16,311 bases of DNA from an uncultured Synergistaceae bacterium (GCA_902489135.1 CABTYW010000044.1:1-16311); one strand, 5' to 3'; positions 1 through 7,172 are shown, counted from the first letter of the stretch. A program made the numbers and translations. The notes: generated by a model not told the origin, from the sequence alone.

Positions 1-34
1 ATGCGACCGATGAAGTGACAACTGCTCATATGAA

Positions 35-80
35 AAGCGCCGTCGGGAAGAAACCGTCTTCCCGGCGGCGCTTCTTTGTT
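35..80 (+). terminator. Intrinsic terminator of an upstream gene outside the window
   Basis: A 16-bp stem (35-50 with 58-73, one G-T wobble) closes a 7-nt loop. It is followed on the + strand by a short T-containing tail (CTTTGTT) and preceded by AAAA, so it could also act on the - strand. Stop codons at 11-13 and 16-18 in two + frames lie just upstream, so it probably closes a + strand gene whose last codons lie at or before the window edge. That gene cannot be identified from what remains. Confidence 0.7.
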
Positions 81-716
81 AAGCGACCCGGCGAAAAGAG
101 TGTTCATCTGTTCATCGCGCTCGCCCCGGCTATGCCAGGGGAGCGGCGCACGGCTGCTTCGGCGCGAAGTGACGGTGGGAGAAATCTGCTTGAACTTCCT
201 GCTTCAGGAAAACGAAAAGACACTGTACGCCGAGGTCACATGCTGTACGCTTGTTGCGGGGTGCGGCGCCTATTTGCCCGAGGCTCTTTCACAGCGGATG
301 GAGCAAGATTTTTGCTTTTATCCGAAATCACTCCAACAGGTTAATCGGTGTCGGCTTTGAAGTGTTCGATCTGTTTCAGTTATGACGCATGCAGACTTAA
401 AAGAGAGTTGCTTTGAAAGTGATTTTTTTGATGCGAAAAAACATCTGAGACGGGTCATGGATATTAAAATTTATAGAAAAACAATGCGCTTGTTTTAATT
501 TAGTGGTATTATAATTATACCTTAGAAGAATGTATTTATGGATGCATGCTCTGCAAAGTGACCTTGCATGGGTGCCCAAAAAGATAAAATATTTTTATTT
601 TTTTCGCATTATTTTACGACGCATACGATACGTATTATTTTAATATTTTTAAATTCTATTAAAGGAGAAGAACTGCATAATCAATGAAATTTCGTGTTGT
701 GTGAAAGGATCTCTTC
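81..716. other. Intergenic region without a convincing gene
   Basis: About 630 bases with no ORF I would call. Two overlapping + frames are open across roughly 15-360, but their translations are Arg/Cys-rich, resemble no family I know, and would read through the terminator at 35-80 or begin inside it with TTG. An imperfect hairpin lies at 295-324 (about 12 paired bases, one bulge, loop GATTT) without a T-run. From about 400 the sequence becomes very AT-rich. Weak promoter candidates for the downstream transporter are TATAAT at 510-515 with no good -35, and TTGCAT (564-569) with TAAAAT (585-590) at a short 15-bp spacing. An AAAGGAG at 661-667 lies too far from any ATG to serve an obvious gene. 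A seven-codon ORF (684-704) precedes the real RBS of the next gene. Confidence 0.5.
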
Positions 717-1457
717 ATGATCAAAATTCGCGGCATTCAGAAAAGATTTGGTTCGCTACAAGTTCTAAAGTGCATTGATTTGGATATAAATTCTGGCGAA
801 GTGATCTCTATTATTGGACCTTCAGGAACAGGTAAGTCGACTTTTTTAAGATGCATTAACTATCTTGAAAAAGCTGACCATGGCTCGATTTCTTTTGAGA
901 ACGGCACGGTATTTAATTTTTCTGGACTAGATAAAAATTTGGTGCGTGAACTGCGTTCCCATACTTCAATGGTATTCCAAAACTTTTCCTTATTCTCAAA
1001 TCTGACTGCGGCTGAAAACATCGCTTTGCATTTGCAAAAAGTTAAAAGATGGAAACCGACGCGTGTAAAACATCGAGTCAATGAGCTTTTACACATTGTC
1101 GGGCTCGAAGATAAGAGAGACAGTTACCCCAGACAGCTATCAGGGGGGCAGCAACAACGCATTGCTATTGCCCGAGCTATGGCGGTTGAATCGGAACTTA
1201 TGCTCTTTGATGAGCCGACTTCTTCGTTAGATCCTGAACTAGTTAAGTACGTTTTGGGAATTATCCGTGGTTTGGCGCAGAGTAAGCAAACCATGCTTGT
1301 GGTCACTCACGAGATGAACTTTGCCAGAGAGGTTTCTGATCGAGTTGTTTTTATGGAAGGAGGAGAGATTTTGGAACAAGGTACAGCCGAAGAGATTTTT
1401 CAACGTCCGAAACATAAGAGGATAAAAGAATTCTTTGATTTGCTAAGGGAGAGTTAA
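717..1457 (+). CDS. Polar amino-acid ABC transporter, ATP-binding protein
   Basis: This 246-residue protein is the cytoplasmic ATPase that powers uptake through the permease encoded two genes downstream. All nucleotide-binding motifs are intact: Walker A GPSGTGKST at residues 34-42, a Q-loop near MVFQN (about 85-90), the signature LSGGQQQR at 141-148, Walker B LMLFDE at 161-166, a D-loop SSLDP, and the switch His198 in VVTHEM. Length and motif wording match the GlnQ/HisP/ArtP branch (PAAT family). The start is ATG 717 with AAAGGA at 704-709, seven bases upstream. The gene is the first of three, 4 bases from the binding-protein gene. Base composition is markedly AT-rich compared with genes after 3700. 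The exact amino acid cannot be told from the ATPase. Confidence 0.93.
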   Translation: MIKIRGIQKRFGSLQVLKCIDLDINSGEVISIIGPSGTGKSTFLRCINYLEKADHGSISFENGTVFNFSGLDKNLVRELRSHTSMVFQNFSLFSNLTAAENIALHLQKVKRWKPTRVKHRVNELLHIVGLEDKRDSYPRQLSGGQQQRIAIARAMAVESELMLFDEPTSSLDPELVKYVLGIIRGLAQSKQTMLVVTHEMNFAREVSDRVVFMEGGEILEQGTAEEIFQRPKHKRIKEFFDLLRES

Positions 1458-1461
1458 AATT

Positions 1462-2232
1462 ATGAAAAAAACGATGCTTTGTTTTTGTGCGTTCTTGGCC
1501 GTACTTTTTGCTTCATGTGCTTTTGGAGCGGAGAAAAAAATTGTAAGAGTTGGTATGGACGGTTCAACTGCTGGCTTTACTGTACTTAATGACAAAGGAG
1601 AACTTGAAGGTTTTGAAGTTGATGTCTGGGAAGAGATAGCAAGAAGAAACAACTGGACGGTGAAATTTGAACAGATGCCTTTTTCGAGTCTACTGGGGAT
1701 GATAACAGACGGTCGTCTCGACACTGTCGCCAACTGTCTTGCCCCCACTGAAACGCGCAGAGAGGTATACAATTTTAGCGATGCCTATCTTTATGACGAG
1801 CAAAATCTCATGTCACGCCCTGCGATCAATGCGAAAACCTTTAAAGATCTTGATGGCTTAAGTATTGGCATGGTTCCCGGATCTGTCGATGAGGAATTTA
1901 TCAATCGGATCGAAAAGGAAAACAACATAAAGATTAAGCGAGTCTACTTTGACGATACGGCCATGCAGGATGTCATTATGGGGAAAATCGATGCCTGTAT
2001 CCAATCTCAGACGATTGCTATTGAAGCGCTCCAGCGTTTTGGCGCAGATAAAATTAAAGTGTTAATTGGAAGCGGCGTTTATTCCGAAAGTGCTTATCCT
2101 TTTGCTAAGTCGTCTGAAGGCGATGCTCTGCGTGAGGCGACAAATAAAAGCCTAAAGGCCATGAAAGAGGATGGAACGTTGCGGAGCATTTCAGAAAAAT
2201 GGTTTAACTTTGACTTTACTGTGACACATTAA
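1462..2232 (+). CDS. Polar amino-acid ABC transporter, periplasmic substrate-binding protein
   Basis: This 256-residue solute-binding protein (SBP_bac_3, PF00497 type) captures an amino acid in the periplasm for the cognate permease. A signal peptide is visible: MKK, a hydrophobic core to about residue 17, then SCAFGAEK. Cys19 lies in a weak lipobox-like context (FASC), so it may be either a lipoprotein or a protein cleaved near AFGA. Family hallmarks are GFEVDVWEEIARR near residues 51-63 and the segment DGRLDTVANCLAPTETRREVYNFSDAY, the usual 'D.v.n..t.T.eR...y.FS.pY' substrate-contact block with its Arg. The C-terminal lobe includes MGKIDACIQSQ and ends in a typical SEKWF. It follows the ATPase gene by 4 bases with AAGGGAGA at 1445-1452 as RBS. 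Substrate specificity is not readable. Confidence 0.92.
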   Translation: MKKTMLCFCAFLAVLFASCAFGAEKKIVRVGMDGSTAGFTVLNDKGELEGFEVDVWEEIARRNNWTVKFEQMPFSSLLGMITDGRLDTVANCLAPTETRREVYNFSDAYLYDEQNLMSRPAINAKTFKDLDGLSIGMVPGSVDEEFINRIEKENNIKIKRVYFDDTAMQDVIMGKIDACIQSQTIAIEALQRFGADKIKVLIGSGVYSESAYPFAKSSEGDALREATNKSLKAMKEDGTLRSISEKWFNFDFTVTH

Positions 2233-2253
2233 GCAGGAGGCAAAGGTACGTTC

Positions 2254-2916
2254 ATGGATCTGGATTTCGTTGTGCGGGTTTTTGTTAAAATGTTGCCTGC
2301 TTTGCCACGAACCATGGCTATCACCGTTCTGCCTTTTGCGGCATCGCTTTTTCTGGGACTTATGGTGACACTCCCAATTATCTTTAAAACTCCGCTTTTG
2401 AATTTTCTTTGTAAAGCTTACGTTTCTTTTTTTCGAGGCACACCCTTCATTGGGCAGCTTTTTATGATCTATTTTGGTTTGCCGCGATTAGTCTCAAGTT
2501 TGGCGTCTATGGGGAAGATTGAAGGGTTTATGCTGACGCTTGCGCTGAACAGCGGCGCGTACATGAGCGAAATTATTCGCGGTGCTTTTATGGCAGTGGA
2601 TCGCGGGCAGATTGAAGCGGCTAAATCTATTAACCTGACAAGAATGCAGACCATGAAACTGATCGTAATTCCACAAGCTATCCCAGTAGCTGTTCCGGGT
2701 ATCGTTAACAATTTGATCGACGCCATCAAGGGTTCCTCCCTTGCATTCACCATAGGTATTCTCGACATTACCGCTGTTGCTAAAATACAGGCTGGTATTA
2801 CCTTTCGCTATTTCGAGGCCTACATGTCAATGGTGATGATGTATTGGCTTATTGTCCTCGCGCTGGAGCAGCTGCAGCGCCGTTATGAAAAGAGACTGAA
2901 AAGGATTTGCAGTTAA
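2254..2916 (+). CDS. Polar amino-acid ABC transporter, permease protein
   Basis: This 220-residue inner-membrane permease belongs to the HisM/HisQ/GlnP family. Hydrophobic segments lie near residues 15-35, 50-75, 88-105, 145-165 and 185-205. The cytoplasmic EAA loop is clear around residues 105-155: EIIRGAFMAVDRGQIEAAKS, then MKLIVIPQAIPVAVPGIVNN, with the conserved EAA Gly and IPQA residues that dock on the ATPase. There is only one permease gene, so the channel is probably a homodimer, as is common in this family. The start ATG 2254 has AAAGG at 2242-2246 and AGGAGG at 2235-2240 upstream, and lies 21 bases after the binding-protein stop. It is the last gene of the AT-rich operon. Confidence 0.92.
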   Translation: MDLDFVVRVFVKMLPALPRTMAITVLPFAASLFLGLMVTLPIIFKTPLLNFLCKAYVSFFRGTPFIGQLFMIYFGLPRLVSSLASMGKIEGFMLTLALNSGAYMSEIIRGAFMAVDRGQIEAAKSINLTRMQTMKLIVIPQAIPVAVPGIVNNLIDAIKGSSLAFTIGILDITAVAKIQAGITFRYFEAYMSMVMMYWLIVLALEQLQRRYEKRLKRICS

Positions 2917-3352
2917 GTTCCTTTTTGGAAAAAATTTTGTATGTACCTTCGCGCCGAAACAAAAGGAGCGAGGGTGCACCTTTTGAGGCGTAGCTGTTTA
3001 TTTTTTCGATGGATTGATTGAAAAATAATTTGCGCTCCGTTGGGAAGCACGGAAATATCGTGATCTTCAATTTGTGATGTTGACTTTCTCGTTTTCAGAA
3101 AATGAAGTAATTCAAGGTTCACGCGACCGATCTTTTTGTCTGTGCCTTTGTCACTGAGCGGATTTTCCTTTCCATGGCGGGGCAATGATGAAACTGCGGC
3201 GGCAGAGTGTGTGGAATGTATGGAAGGTGGCGCCTGTGTATATTTTCCCCGGACCGGGCTTGCCAGTGAAAGCATTCTCCAACTGTTGAGAATGGGTAAT
3301 AAATGAAGTATCTGAAGCGCCGGCGACCTGTGATTTTGTGCAGTCTTCGTAT
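2917..3352. other. Intergenic region between the amino-acid transporter and the cobalamin riboswitch promoter
   Basis: About 435 bases with no gene I can support. The open - strand frames here give unrecognisable Ser/Arg/His-rich translations without a plausible RBS. Two inverted repeats are visible. One is an 8-bp stem (2945-2952 with 2968-2975, one wobble) followed shortly by TTTT at 2981-2984, which may be a weak terminator for the preceding operon. The other is a perfect 7-bp stem (3273-3279 with 3288-3294) without a T-run. A TTGACT at 3080-3085 has no acceptable -10 at the right distance. Confidence 0.5.
2945..2984 (+). terminator. Possible weak terminator after the amino-acid transporter operon
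   Basis: The stem ACCTTCGC/GCGAGGGT (one G-T pair) has a 15-nt loop and is followed by GCACC and then four Ts. It starts about 28 bases after the permease stop, where a terminator is expected. The loop is long and the T-run is not adjacent to the stem, so this is weak. Confidence 0.3.
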
Positions 3353-3381
3353 TTGACAGGGTCCTTTGCGGCACTTATAAT
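3353..3381 (+). promoter_or_regulatory. Perfect consensus sigma70 promoter for the cobalamin-controlled operon
   Basis: TTGACA at 3353-3358 and TATAAT at 3376-3381 are separated by exactly 17 bases. Both hexamers match the housekeeping consensus fully. The predicted transcription start is about 3388, a few bases before the riboswitch aptamer. So strong a promoter implies that control is exerted after initiation, by the RNA. Confidence 0.9.
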
Positions 3382-3394
3382 ATAGATACAAATT

Positions 3395-3611
3395 TAACGT
3401 TGCCGGGTGTCGGAAGCAGGTGAAAATCCTGCGCGGCCCCGCCACTGTAACCCCTGACGAAACGGTATGACGCTCACTGAGGGCCTGTAACCTTTGGGAA
3501 GAGCTCCGCGCTAGGATGAGGGGGAGTCAGGATACGCGCCGGGTGACGAGGAGAAAGGTTTTTGCGCGGGCGAAATCTTTTCGGGACAGAGGATGGACAC
3601 CACTGTCTTTC
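3395..3611 (+). promoter_or_regulatory. Cobalamin (adenosylcobalamin-class) riboswitch
   Basis: The leader RNA carries the core signatures of the cobalamin riboswitch. There is a small hairpin GCAGG-TGAAAAT-CCTGC (3416-3432), then GCGGCCCC followed by GCCACTG at 3441-3447, the highly conserved core. A variable region follows, and then the B12 box GAGTCAGGATACGCGCC at 3524-3540. The order and spacing are those of the class. The aptamer probably ends near 3560; the rest to 3611 belongs to the expression platform and includes a hairpin GACAG/CTGTC (3585-3589 with 3603-3607). Bound cobalamin is expected to lower expression of the transporter genes downstream. The exact ligand form (AdoCbl or MeCbl/hydroxo) was not determined. 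Confidence 0.93.
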
Positions 3612-3640
3612 AAAAGCACGGCCGCGGGCCGTGTTTTTTT
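3612..3640 (+). terminator. Riboswitch-controlled intrinsic terminator
   Basis: The 7-bp GC-rich stem CACGGCC (3617-3623) with GGCCGTG (3627-3633) has a 3-nt loop and is preceded by AAAAG and followed by seven Ts. It sits between the aptamer and the first ORF, so the riboswitch most likely works by transcription termination. An alternative antiterminator pairing was not worked out. Confidence 0.85.
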
Positions 3641-3710
3641 ATGCCTGCGTTTTTTATAGAGACGAACTGACAACCGGTTCGAACTTGTTCAATGCAGGAG
3701 GTTTGTCACG

Positions 3711-4736
3711 ATGAAGAAAGTTTTTCGTAATTTTTCAGCGGCGCTGGCAGCGGCGCTGGCTTTGTTGGTCATGGCCGGGGCATCCTTTGCGGCGGAGAGC
3801 GTTTACCCCGTAACGATTGACAATGGCAATCGCCAGGTCGTTTTCGAAAAAGCGCCTGAGCGCGTCGTCACCAACGGTGACAGCAACATCATCGAACTGA
3901 TGTTCGCATTGGGACTTGACGGCCGCGTCATCGGCCACGCCGGTTTCAATCCCTCGCGAATGACGGTTTCCGACAAGTACGTCGAGCGCTTGTCGAAACT
4001 CAGGATGATCTCCGACGATTACATCACGCTGGAGCAGCTGGTGGGAGCCAATCCCGACATGTTCCTGTCGGGCTACTTCTACGGTCTGGACATTCCCGGT
4101 GACACGTCGGGCAGCGCCATTACTCCCGACGAGCTCGATAAATACGGCATCAAGAGCTATGCCATCACCGAATCGCTCATTCGCGTCATGAAAAAGGCGC
4201 CTGTCAGCCTTGAAGACACCTACACCGATCTGCGGAATCTGGGCATGATTTTCAACGTTCAGGACGAAGCCGCGAAGGTGATCGACTCCATGAAGGCCCG
4301 TGCGACGGCGGTGACGGACAAAACGTCAGCGGTTCAGGAACCGTTGAACGTCTTTATTCTGCGCGTGGTCACCGATGGGGACGTTGCCATCGGATCCGCC
4401 CCGAAAACGGTGGGAGGGCAGGCTATGCCCAGCGCGTTGACGGCTCTGGCCGGCGGACGAAACATTTTCGCCAACATCGACGACAGTTGGATCAAGGTGA
4501 CCTGGGAGGATGTAATCGGCCGCGACCCCGACGTTATTGTCATTCTCGCCTACGGGGTCGCCATTGACTGCGACAAGGTCGCCGAAACGTTGCGGCATAT
4601 GCCCGAGCTGTCGGGCGTGAAGGCCGTGAAGAATAATCGCATCTATGGGACGCGCGTGGAAAACACCTATCCCGGGCCTCGCGCCGTCGACGGTCTGGAA
4701 ATTCTCGCGAAGTTTTATCATCCCGAGCTGTTCTGA
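3711..4736 (+). CDS. BtuF/FecB-type periplasmic binding protein, probably for cobamides
   Basis: This 341-residue periplasmic binding protein (PF01497 type) has a clear signal peptide: MKKVFRN, then an Ala/Leu core, with probable cleavage after SFA27. No lipobox Cys is present. The mature protein opens with the family style VTIDNGNRQVVFEKAPERVV, followed by NIIELMFALGLDGRVIGH, LEQLVGANPDMFL, a long linking helix (about residues 170-205), and in the second lobe WEDVIGRDPDVIVI and GVKAVKNNRIYG. Family members bind siderophores, haem or cobalamin. The cobalamin riboswitch upstream makes a cobamide (or precursor) the likeliest ligand. The start ATG 3711 has AGGAGG at 3697-3702. It is the first gene of a three-gene transporter operon, 10 bases before the permease gene. 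No TonB-dependent outer-membrane receptor is encoded nearby. Confidence 0.85.
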   Translation: MKKVFRNFSAALAAALALLVMAGASFAAESVYPVTIDNGNRQVVFEKAPERVVTNGDSNIIELMFALGLDGRVIGHAGFNPSRMTVSDKYVERLSKLRMISDDYITLEQLVGANPDMFLSGYFYGLDIPGDTSGSAITPDELDKYGIKSYAITESLIRVMKKAPVSLEDTYTDLRNLGMIFNVQDEAAKVIDSMKARATAVTDKTSAVQEPLNVFILRVVTDGDVAIGSAPKTVGGQAMPSALTALAGGRNIFANIDDSWIKVTWEDVIGRDPDVIVILAYGVAIDCDKVAETLRHMPELSGVKAVKNNRIYGTRVENTYPGPRAVDGLEILAKFYHPELF

Positions 4737-4746
4737 AAAAAAATCC

Positions 4747-5802
4747 ATGCGTCTCTTTTCAATTCGGCAGAGGATAGGGCTGCTTGCCCTGATCCTCTGC
4801 ATTCTTTTATTTTTCTCCATCACGTTGGGCGTATCCATGGGGTCTGTGCATATTCCCTTTGGTCGAGTATGGGGCATTATTATGCATCGCATTTTTCCCC
4901 AGTGGCGAACGTTCGCCCGCGATTGGCCGAAAAACGAGGTGGGCATCGTATGGCACCTTCGCTTGCCCCGCGTGTTGCTGGGGGCGCTGGTCGGTTCAGG
5001 GTTGGCGATGACCGGAGCGACTATTCAGTCGTTGGTGCGCAATTCACTGGCCGACCCCTATGTGCTGGGTATTTCTTCAGGCGCCTGCGCCGGGGCGGTG
5101 ACAGCGATTTTGTTTGCGGGCAAATGGGCGGCCATGGATTTTTGGGCCATGCCCATGGTATCGTCCTTTGCTTTTTTCGGCGCTCTGACGGCCTTTGCGC
5201 TGGTGTTTCTCATCGCCGGCCGCGGCAGCGGCCTGATGCCCTGGCGAATGGTTCTTTCGGGATTGGCCGTGAATTACATCTTTGCGGGGCTGACCAATTT
5301 CCTTGTTTACCTCAATCAACGCAGCGGTGCGGAGACGGCCATGTTCTGGATGCTCGGCGGGCTCGGCGGCGCAAGATGGGAACGGTTGCCCATTCCTTTT
5401 TTCATTGTCGCCTTCTGTCTTGTCCTCCTTGTAATTCAGTCACGGTCGCTCAACGCTTTGCTGCTGGGCGACGAAAGTGCCGTCGCCTTGGGCGTAGATG
5501 TGCAGAAGTTCCGCCGTTTTCTTTTCGTCATCACGTCGGTGCTTACGGGGGGACTTGTGGCTGTCAGCGGTTCCATCGGTTTTGTGGGCTTGATGGTGCC
5601 TCACATGGTGCGTATGATGGTCGGAGCGGACCATCGCCGCGTGCTGCCGCTGGGTGCGTTTCTCGGGGCCATTTTTCTGATTTGGGCGGATGTGTTCTCG
5701 CGCACCGTTATGGCGCCGCGTGAATTGCCGCTGGGCATTGTCACCGGCTTGGTCGGCGCGCCGTTTTTTATTGGGATGCTGCGCCGGGGAGGGCGTCAAT
5801 GA
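4747..5802 (+). CDS. btuC: BtuC/FecCD-type ABC transporter permease
   Basis: This 351-residue polytopic inner-membrane permease belongs to the FecCD/BtuC family. The first helix is near residues 12-32. Diagnostic blocks are LRLPRVLLGALVGSGLAM, the motif TIQSLVRNSLADPYVLGISS and, near the C-terminus, GSIGFVGLMVPHMVRMMVG, followed by DHRRVLPLGAFLGA and PLGIVTGLVGAPFFIGML. These form the usual ten-helix half-channel that dimerises. The frame is open upstream to 4645, but ATG 4747 is chosen because it follows the binding-protein stop by 10 bases and gives a normal family N-terminus; a start at 4645 would overlap the upstream gene by about 90 bases. The Shine-Dalgarno sequence is weak, suggesting translational coupling. 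It overlaps the ATPase gene by 4 bases. Confidence 0.88.
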   Translation: MRLFSIRQRIGLLALILCILLFFSITLGVSMGSVHIPFGRVWGIIMHRIFPQWRTFARDWPKNEVGIVWHLRLPRVLLGALVGSGLAMTGATIQSLVRNSLADPYVLGISSGACAGAVTAILFAGKWAAMDFWAMPMVSSFAFFGALTAFALVFLIAGRGSGLMPWRMVLSGLAVNYIFAGLTNFLVYLNQRSGAETAMFWMLGGLGGARWERLPIPFFIVAFCLVLLVIQSRSLNALLLGDESAVALGVDVQKFRRFLFVITSVLTGGLVAVSGSIGFVGLMVPHMVRMMVGADHRRVLPLGAFLGAIFLIWADVFSRTVMAPRELPLGIVTGLVGAPFFIGMLRRGGRQ

Positions 5803-6593
5803 GTGAAAAGCTCAGCGCTTCCGGACTGCAATGGCAGGCGGGGGGGCGCTGCATTATTGACGGCATCGACGTAACGGTGAACCGGGGGGAATTGGTGGGC
5901 GTCATCGGCCCCAACGGCAGCGGCAAGTCGAGTTTTCTTCGCTGCGTGTACCGCGTCAACAGGCCCGACTGCGGCAAGCTCATCCTTGACGGCGAAGATC
6001 TGTGGAAAATGTCGGCTTCGGAGGCGGCGCGCCGCTGTGCCGCCGTGCCTCAGGAGATGCCGTCGCAGTTTGACTTCACGGTGGCCGAGATTGTCGCCAT
6101 GGGACGCTATCCCTACAAAAAGGGCGCAGAGCGCGACACGGCGCTGGATCGACGTCGTGTCGCCCGGGCCCTGGATTACGCGGGGCTGTCGCAGAAAGCG
6201 AACCGACTTTTTTCAAGCCTTTCCGGCGGCGAAAAGCAGCGCACGCTCATCGCTCGCGCCGTCGCGCAGGATACGGATTTCATGGTTCTCGACGAACCGA
6301 CCAATCATCTGGACATTTATTATCAGCTGGAGATTATGGATTTAATACGGCGTCTGGGGGTCGCTTCGCTGGTGGTCATGCACGACCTGAACCTCGCTTC
6401 ACAATACTGCGACCGCCTTTATGTGCTCTTTCAGGGTCGTGTCGCTGCGGCAGGGCGGCCTCAGGATGTGATCACGCCCGAGCTTATTGCGCGGATTTAC
6501 CGCGTGAAAACGCGCATCGTGCCCCATCCTGAGACGGGGCGGCCGCAGGTCAGCTTTTTGCATCGCCTGAATGTGGAAAAAAGCGGTCGCTGA
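5799..6593 (+). CDS. btuD: BtuD/FecE-type ABC transporter ATP-binding protein
   Basis: This 264-residue cytoplasmic ATPase drives the permease encoded by the preceding gene. Walker A GPNGSGKSS is at residues 37-45, a Q-loop at AVPQE near residue 86, the signature LSGGEKQR at 141-148, Walker B FMVLDE at 161-166, the D-loop NHLD, and switch His195 in VVMHDLN. The ATQRE-like segment FTVAEIVAMGRYPYK and the C-terminal PELIARIYRVKT are typical of the FecE/BtuD/HmuV branch. The ATGA overlap (5799-5802) with the permease indicates translational coupling. Cobamide as substrate is inferred only from the riboswitch; from protein sequence alone it would be called an iron-complex/cobalamin family ATPase. 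Confidence 0.88.
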   Translation: MSEKLSASGLQWQAGGRCIIDGIDVTVNRGELVGVIGPNGSGKSSFLRCVYRVNRPDCGKLILDGEDLWKMSASEAARRCAAVPQEMPSQFDFTVAEIVAMGRYPYKKGAERDTALDRRRVARALDYAGLSQKANRLFSSLSGGEKQRTLIARAVAQDTDFMVLDEPTNHLDIYYQLEIMDLIRRLGVASLVVMHDLNLASQYCDRLYVLFQGRVAAAGRPQDVITPELIARIYRVKTRIVPHPETGRPQVSFLHRLNVEKSGR

Positions 6594-6917
6594 AATTGCC
6601 GCTCCGAGGGGCGCCGGCTCTCCGAGGATAAAAAGCGCTGTCAGAAGAGCCAAAAACACGGGGCGGTGATTTTGAAGCCGCTGGACGTCTTTTTAAGCTG
6701 ACCGACCTTTCGCGGCGCTTTATCGGACGTTGCGTCTTTCGGTGGCAACAGGTCCGACATTCCGCTGCGATTTATTTTTTCGAAAACGCGGCAGTTCGCT
6801 CCCGTTTTGTGAACGACGTTCCTGCCCAGTGATCTTTTTTTTTCGAAGGCCGGAGACGGCTTGACCACCAAAGGACGACAGAAAAATTTTCCGGGATAGG
6901 CGCTGAACGATGAAGTA

Positions 6918-6926
6918 TGCTATAAT
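6918..6926 (+). promoter_or_regulatory. Extended -10 promoter candidate (distal) for the oxidoreductase gene
   Basis: TGC followed by TATAAT (6921-6926) is a full extended -10 element. There is no recognisable -35 hexamer 16-18 bases upstream, which extended -10 promoters can tolerate. The transcript would carry a leader of about 245 nt. Confidence 0.5.
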
Positions 6927-7024
6927 AAGGGCGAAAATACAGTATACATTTTTGTTTCTTCGGCGCCGTCAAAAAACTGAGGGGCTTGGCGAGCCTGCGG
7001 GAGTGTTTTTCTTTTTTTCTTTCG

Positions 7025-7033
7025 TGGTAAAAT
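7025..7033 (+). promoter_or_regulatory. Extended -10 promoter candidate (proximal) for the oxidoreductase gene
   Basis: TGG followed by TAAAAT (7028-7033) fits an extended -10 element with one mismatch to TATAAT. It lies just after a T/C-rich tract, with no strong -35. A start near 7040 would give a leader of about 138 nt containing both downstream hairpins. Confidence 0.4.
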
Positions 7034-7110
7034 AGACGAAGTCGGATTGTGAAATTCTGGTCATCGCTGTTGAACATGAACGTGTTTTAGGGCTTCGCGC
7101 ATTGAGGATC

Positions 7111-7128
7111 AGGCGGTTTCACCCGCCT
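7111..7128 (+). repeat. Hairpin in the 5' leader of the oxidoreductase gene
   Basis: A perfect 6-bp stem AGGCGG/CCGCCT with a 6-nt loop (TTTCAC). It lacks a T-run, so it is not an intrinsic terminator. Its role is unknown; it might stabilise the transcript. Confidence 0.45.
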
Positions 7129-7153
7129 TGGCCGATTTGCTGCAAGAAAAATT

Positions 7154-7172
7154 AAATTCCAAGGGGGAATTT
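7154..7172 (+). promoter_or_regulatory. Ribosome binding site of the oxidoreductase gene held in a small hairpin
   Basis: AAATTCC (7154-7160) can pair perfectly with GGAATTT (7166-7172), leaving the loop AAGGG. The Shine-Dalgarno sequence AAGGGGGAA spans the loop and the 3' arm, ending about nine bases before ATG 7178. The stem has only 2 G-C pairs in 7, so it is weak, but it presents the purine core of the RBS in a loop. Confidence 0.5.

Noticed and set aside
15..360. Two overlapping + strand frames near the window start
   Set aside because: They use GTG/TTG or an ATG inside or next to the terminator stem, have no convincing RBS, and give translations that I cannot match to any family.
3273..3294. 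Perfect 7-bp hairpin CATTCTC/GAGAATG upstream of the riboswitch promoter
   Set aside because: It has no T-run and no gene beside it. It could be an operator, but a repeat this short is expected by chance at this scale.
2849..3445. Overlapping - strand frames of 73 to 153 codons between the amino-acid transporter and the riboswitch
   Set aside because: They run across the permease end, the perfect promoter or the start of the riboswitch, and their sequences look like random translation with no RBS.
4645..4746. Upstream in-frame extension of the permease gene
   Set aside because: It would overlap the binding-protein gene by about 90 bases and add a non-family N-terminus. ATG 4747 gives a normal protein.
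6641..7077. Two - strand frames upstream of the oxidoreductase gene
   Set aside because: They are Lys/Arg/Ser-rich, lack family motifs, and overlap both promoter candidates for the + strand gene.
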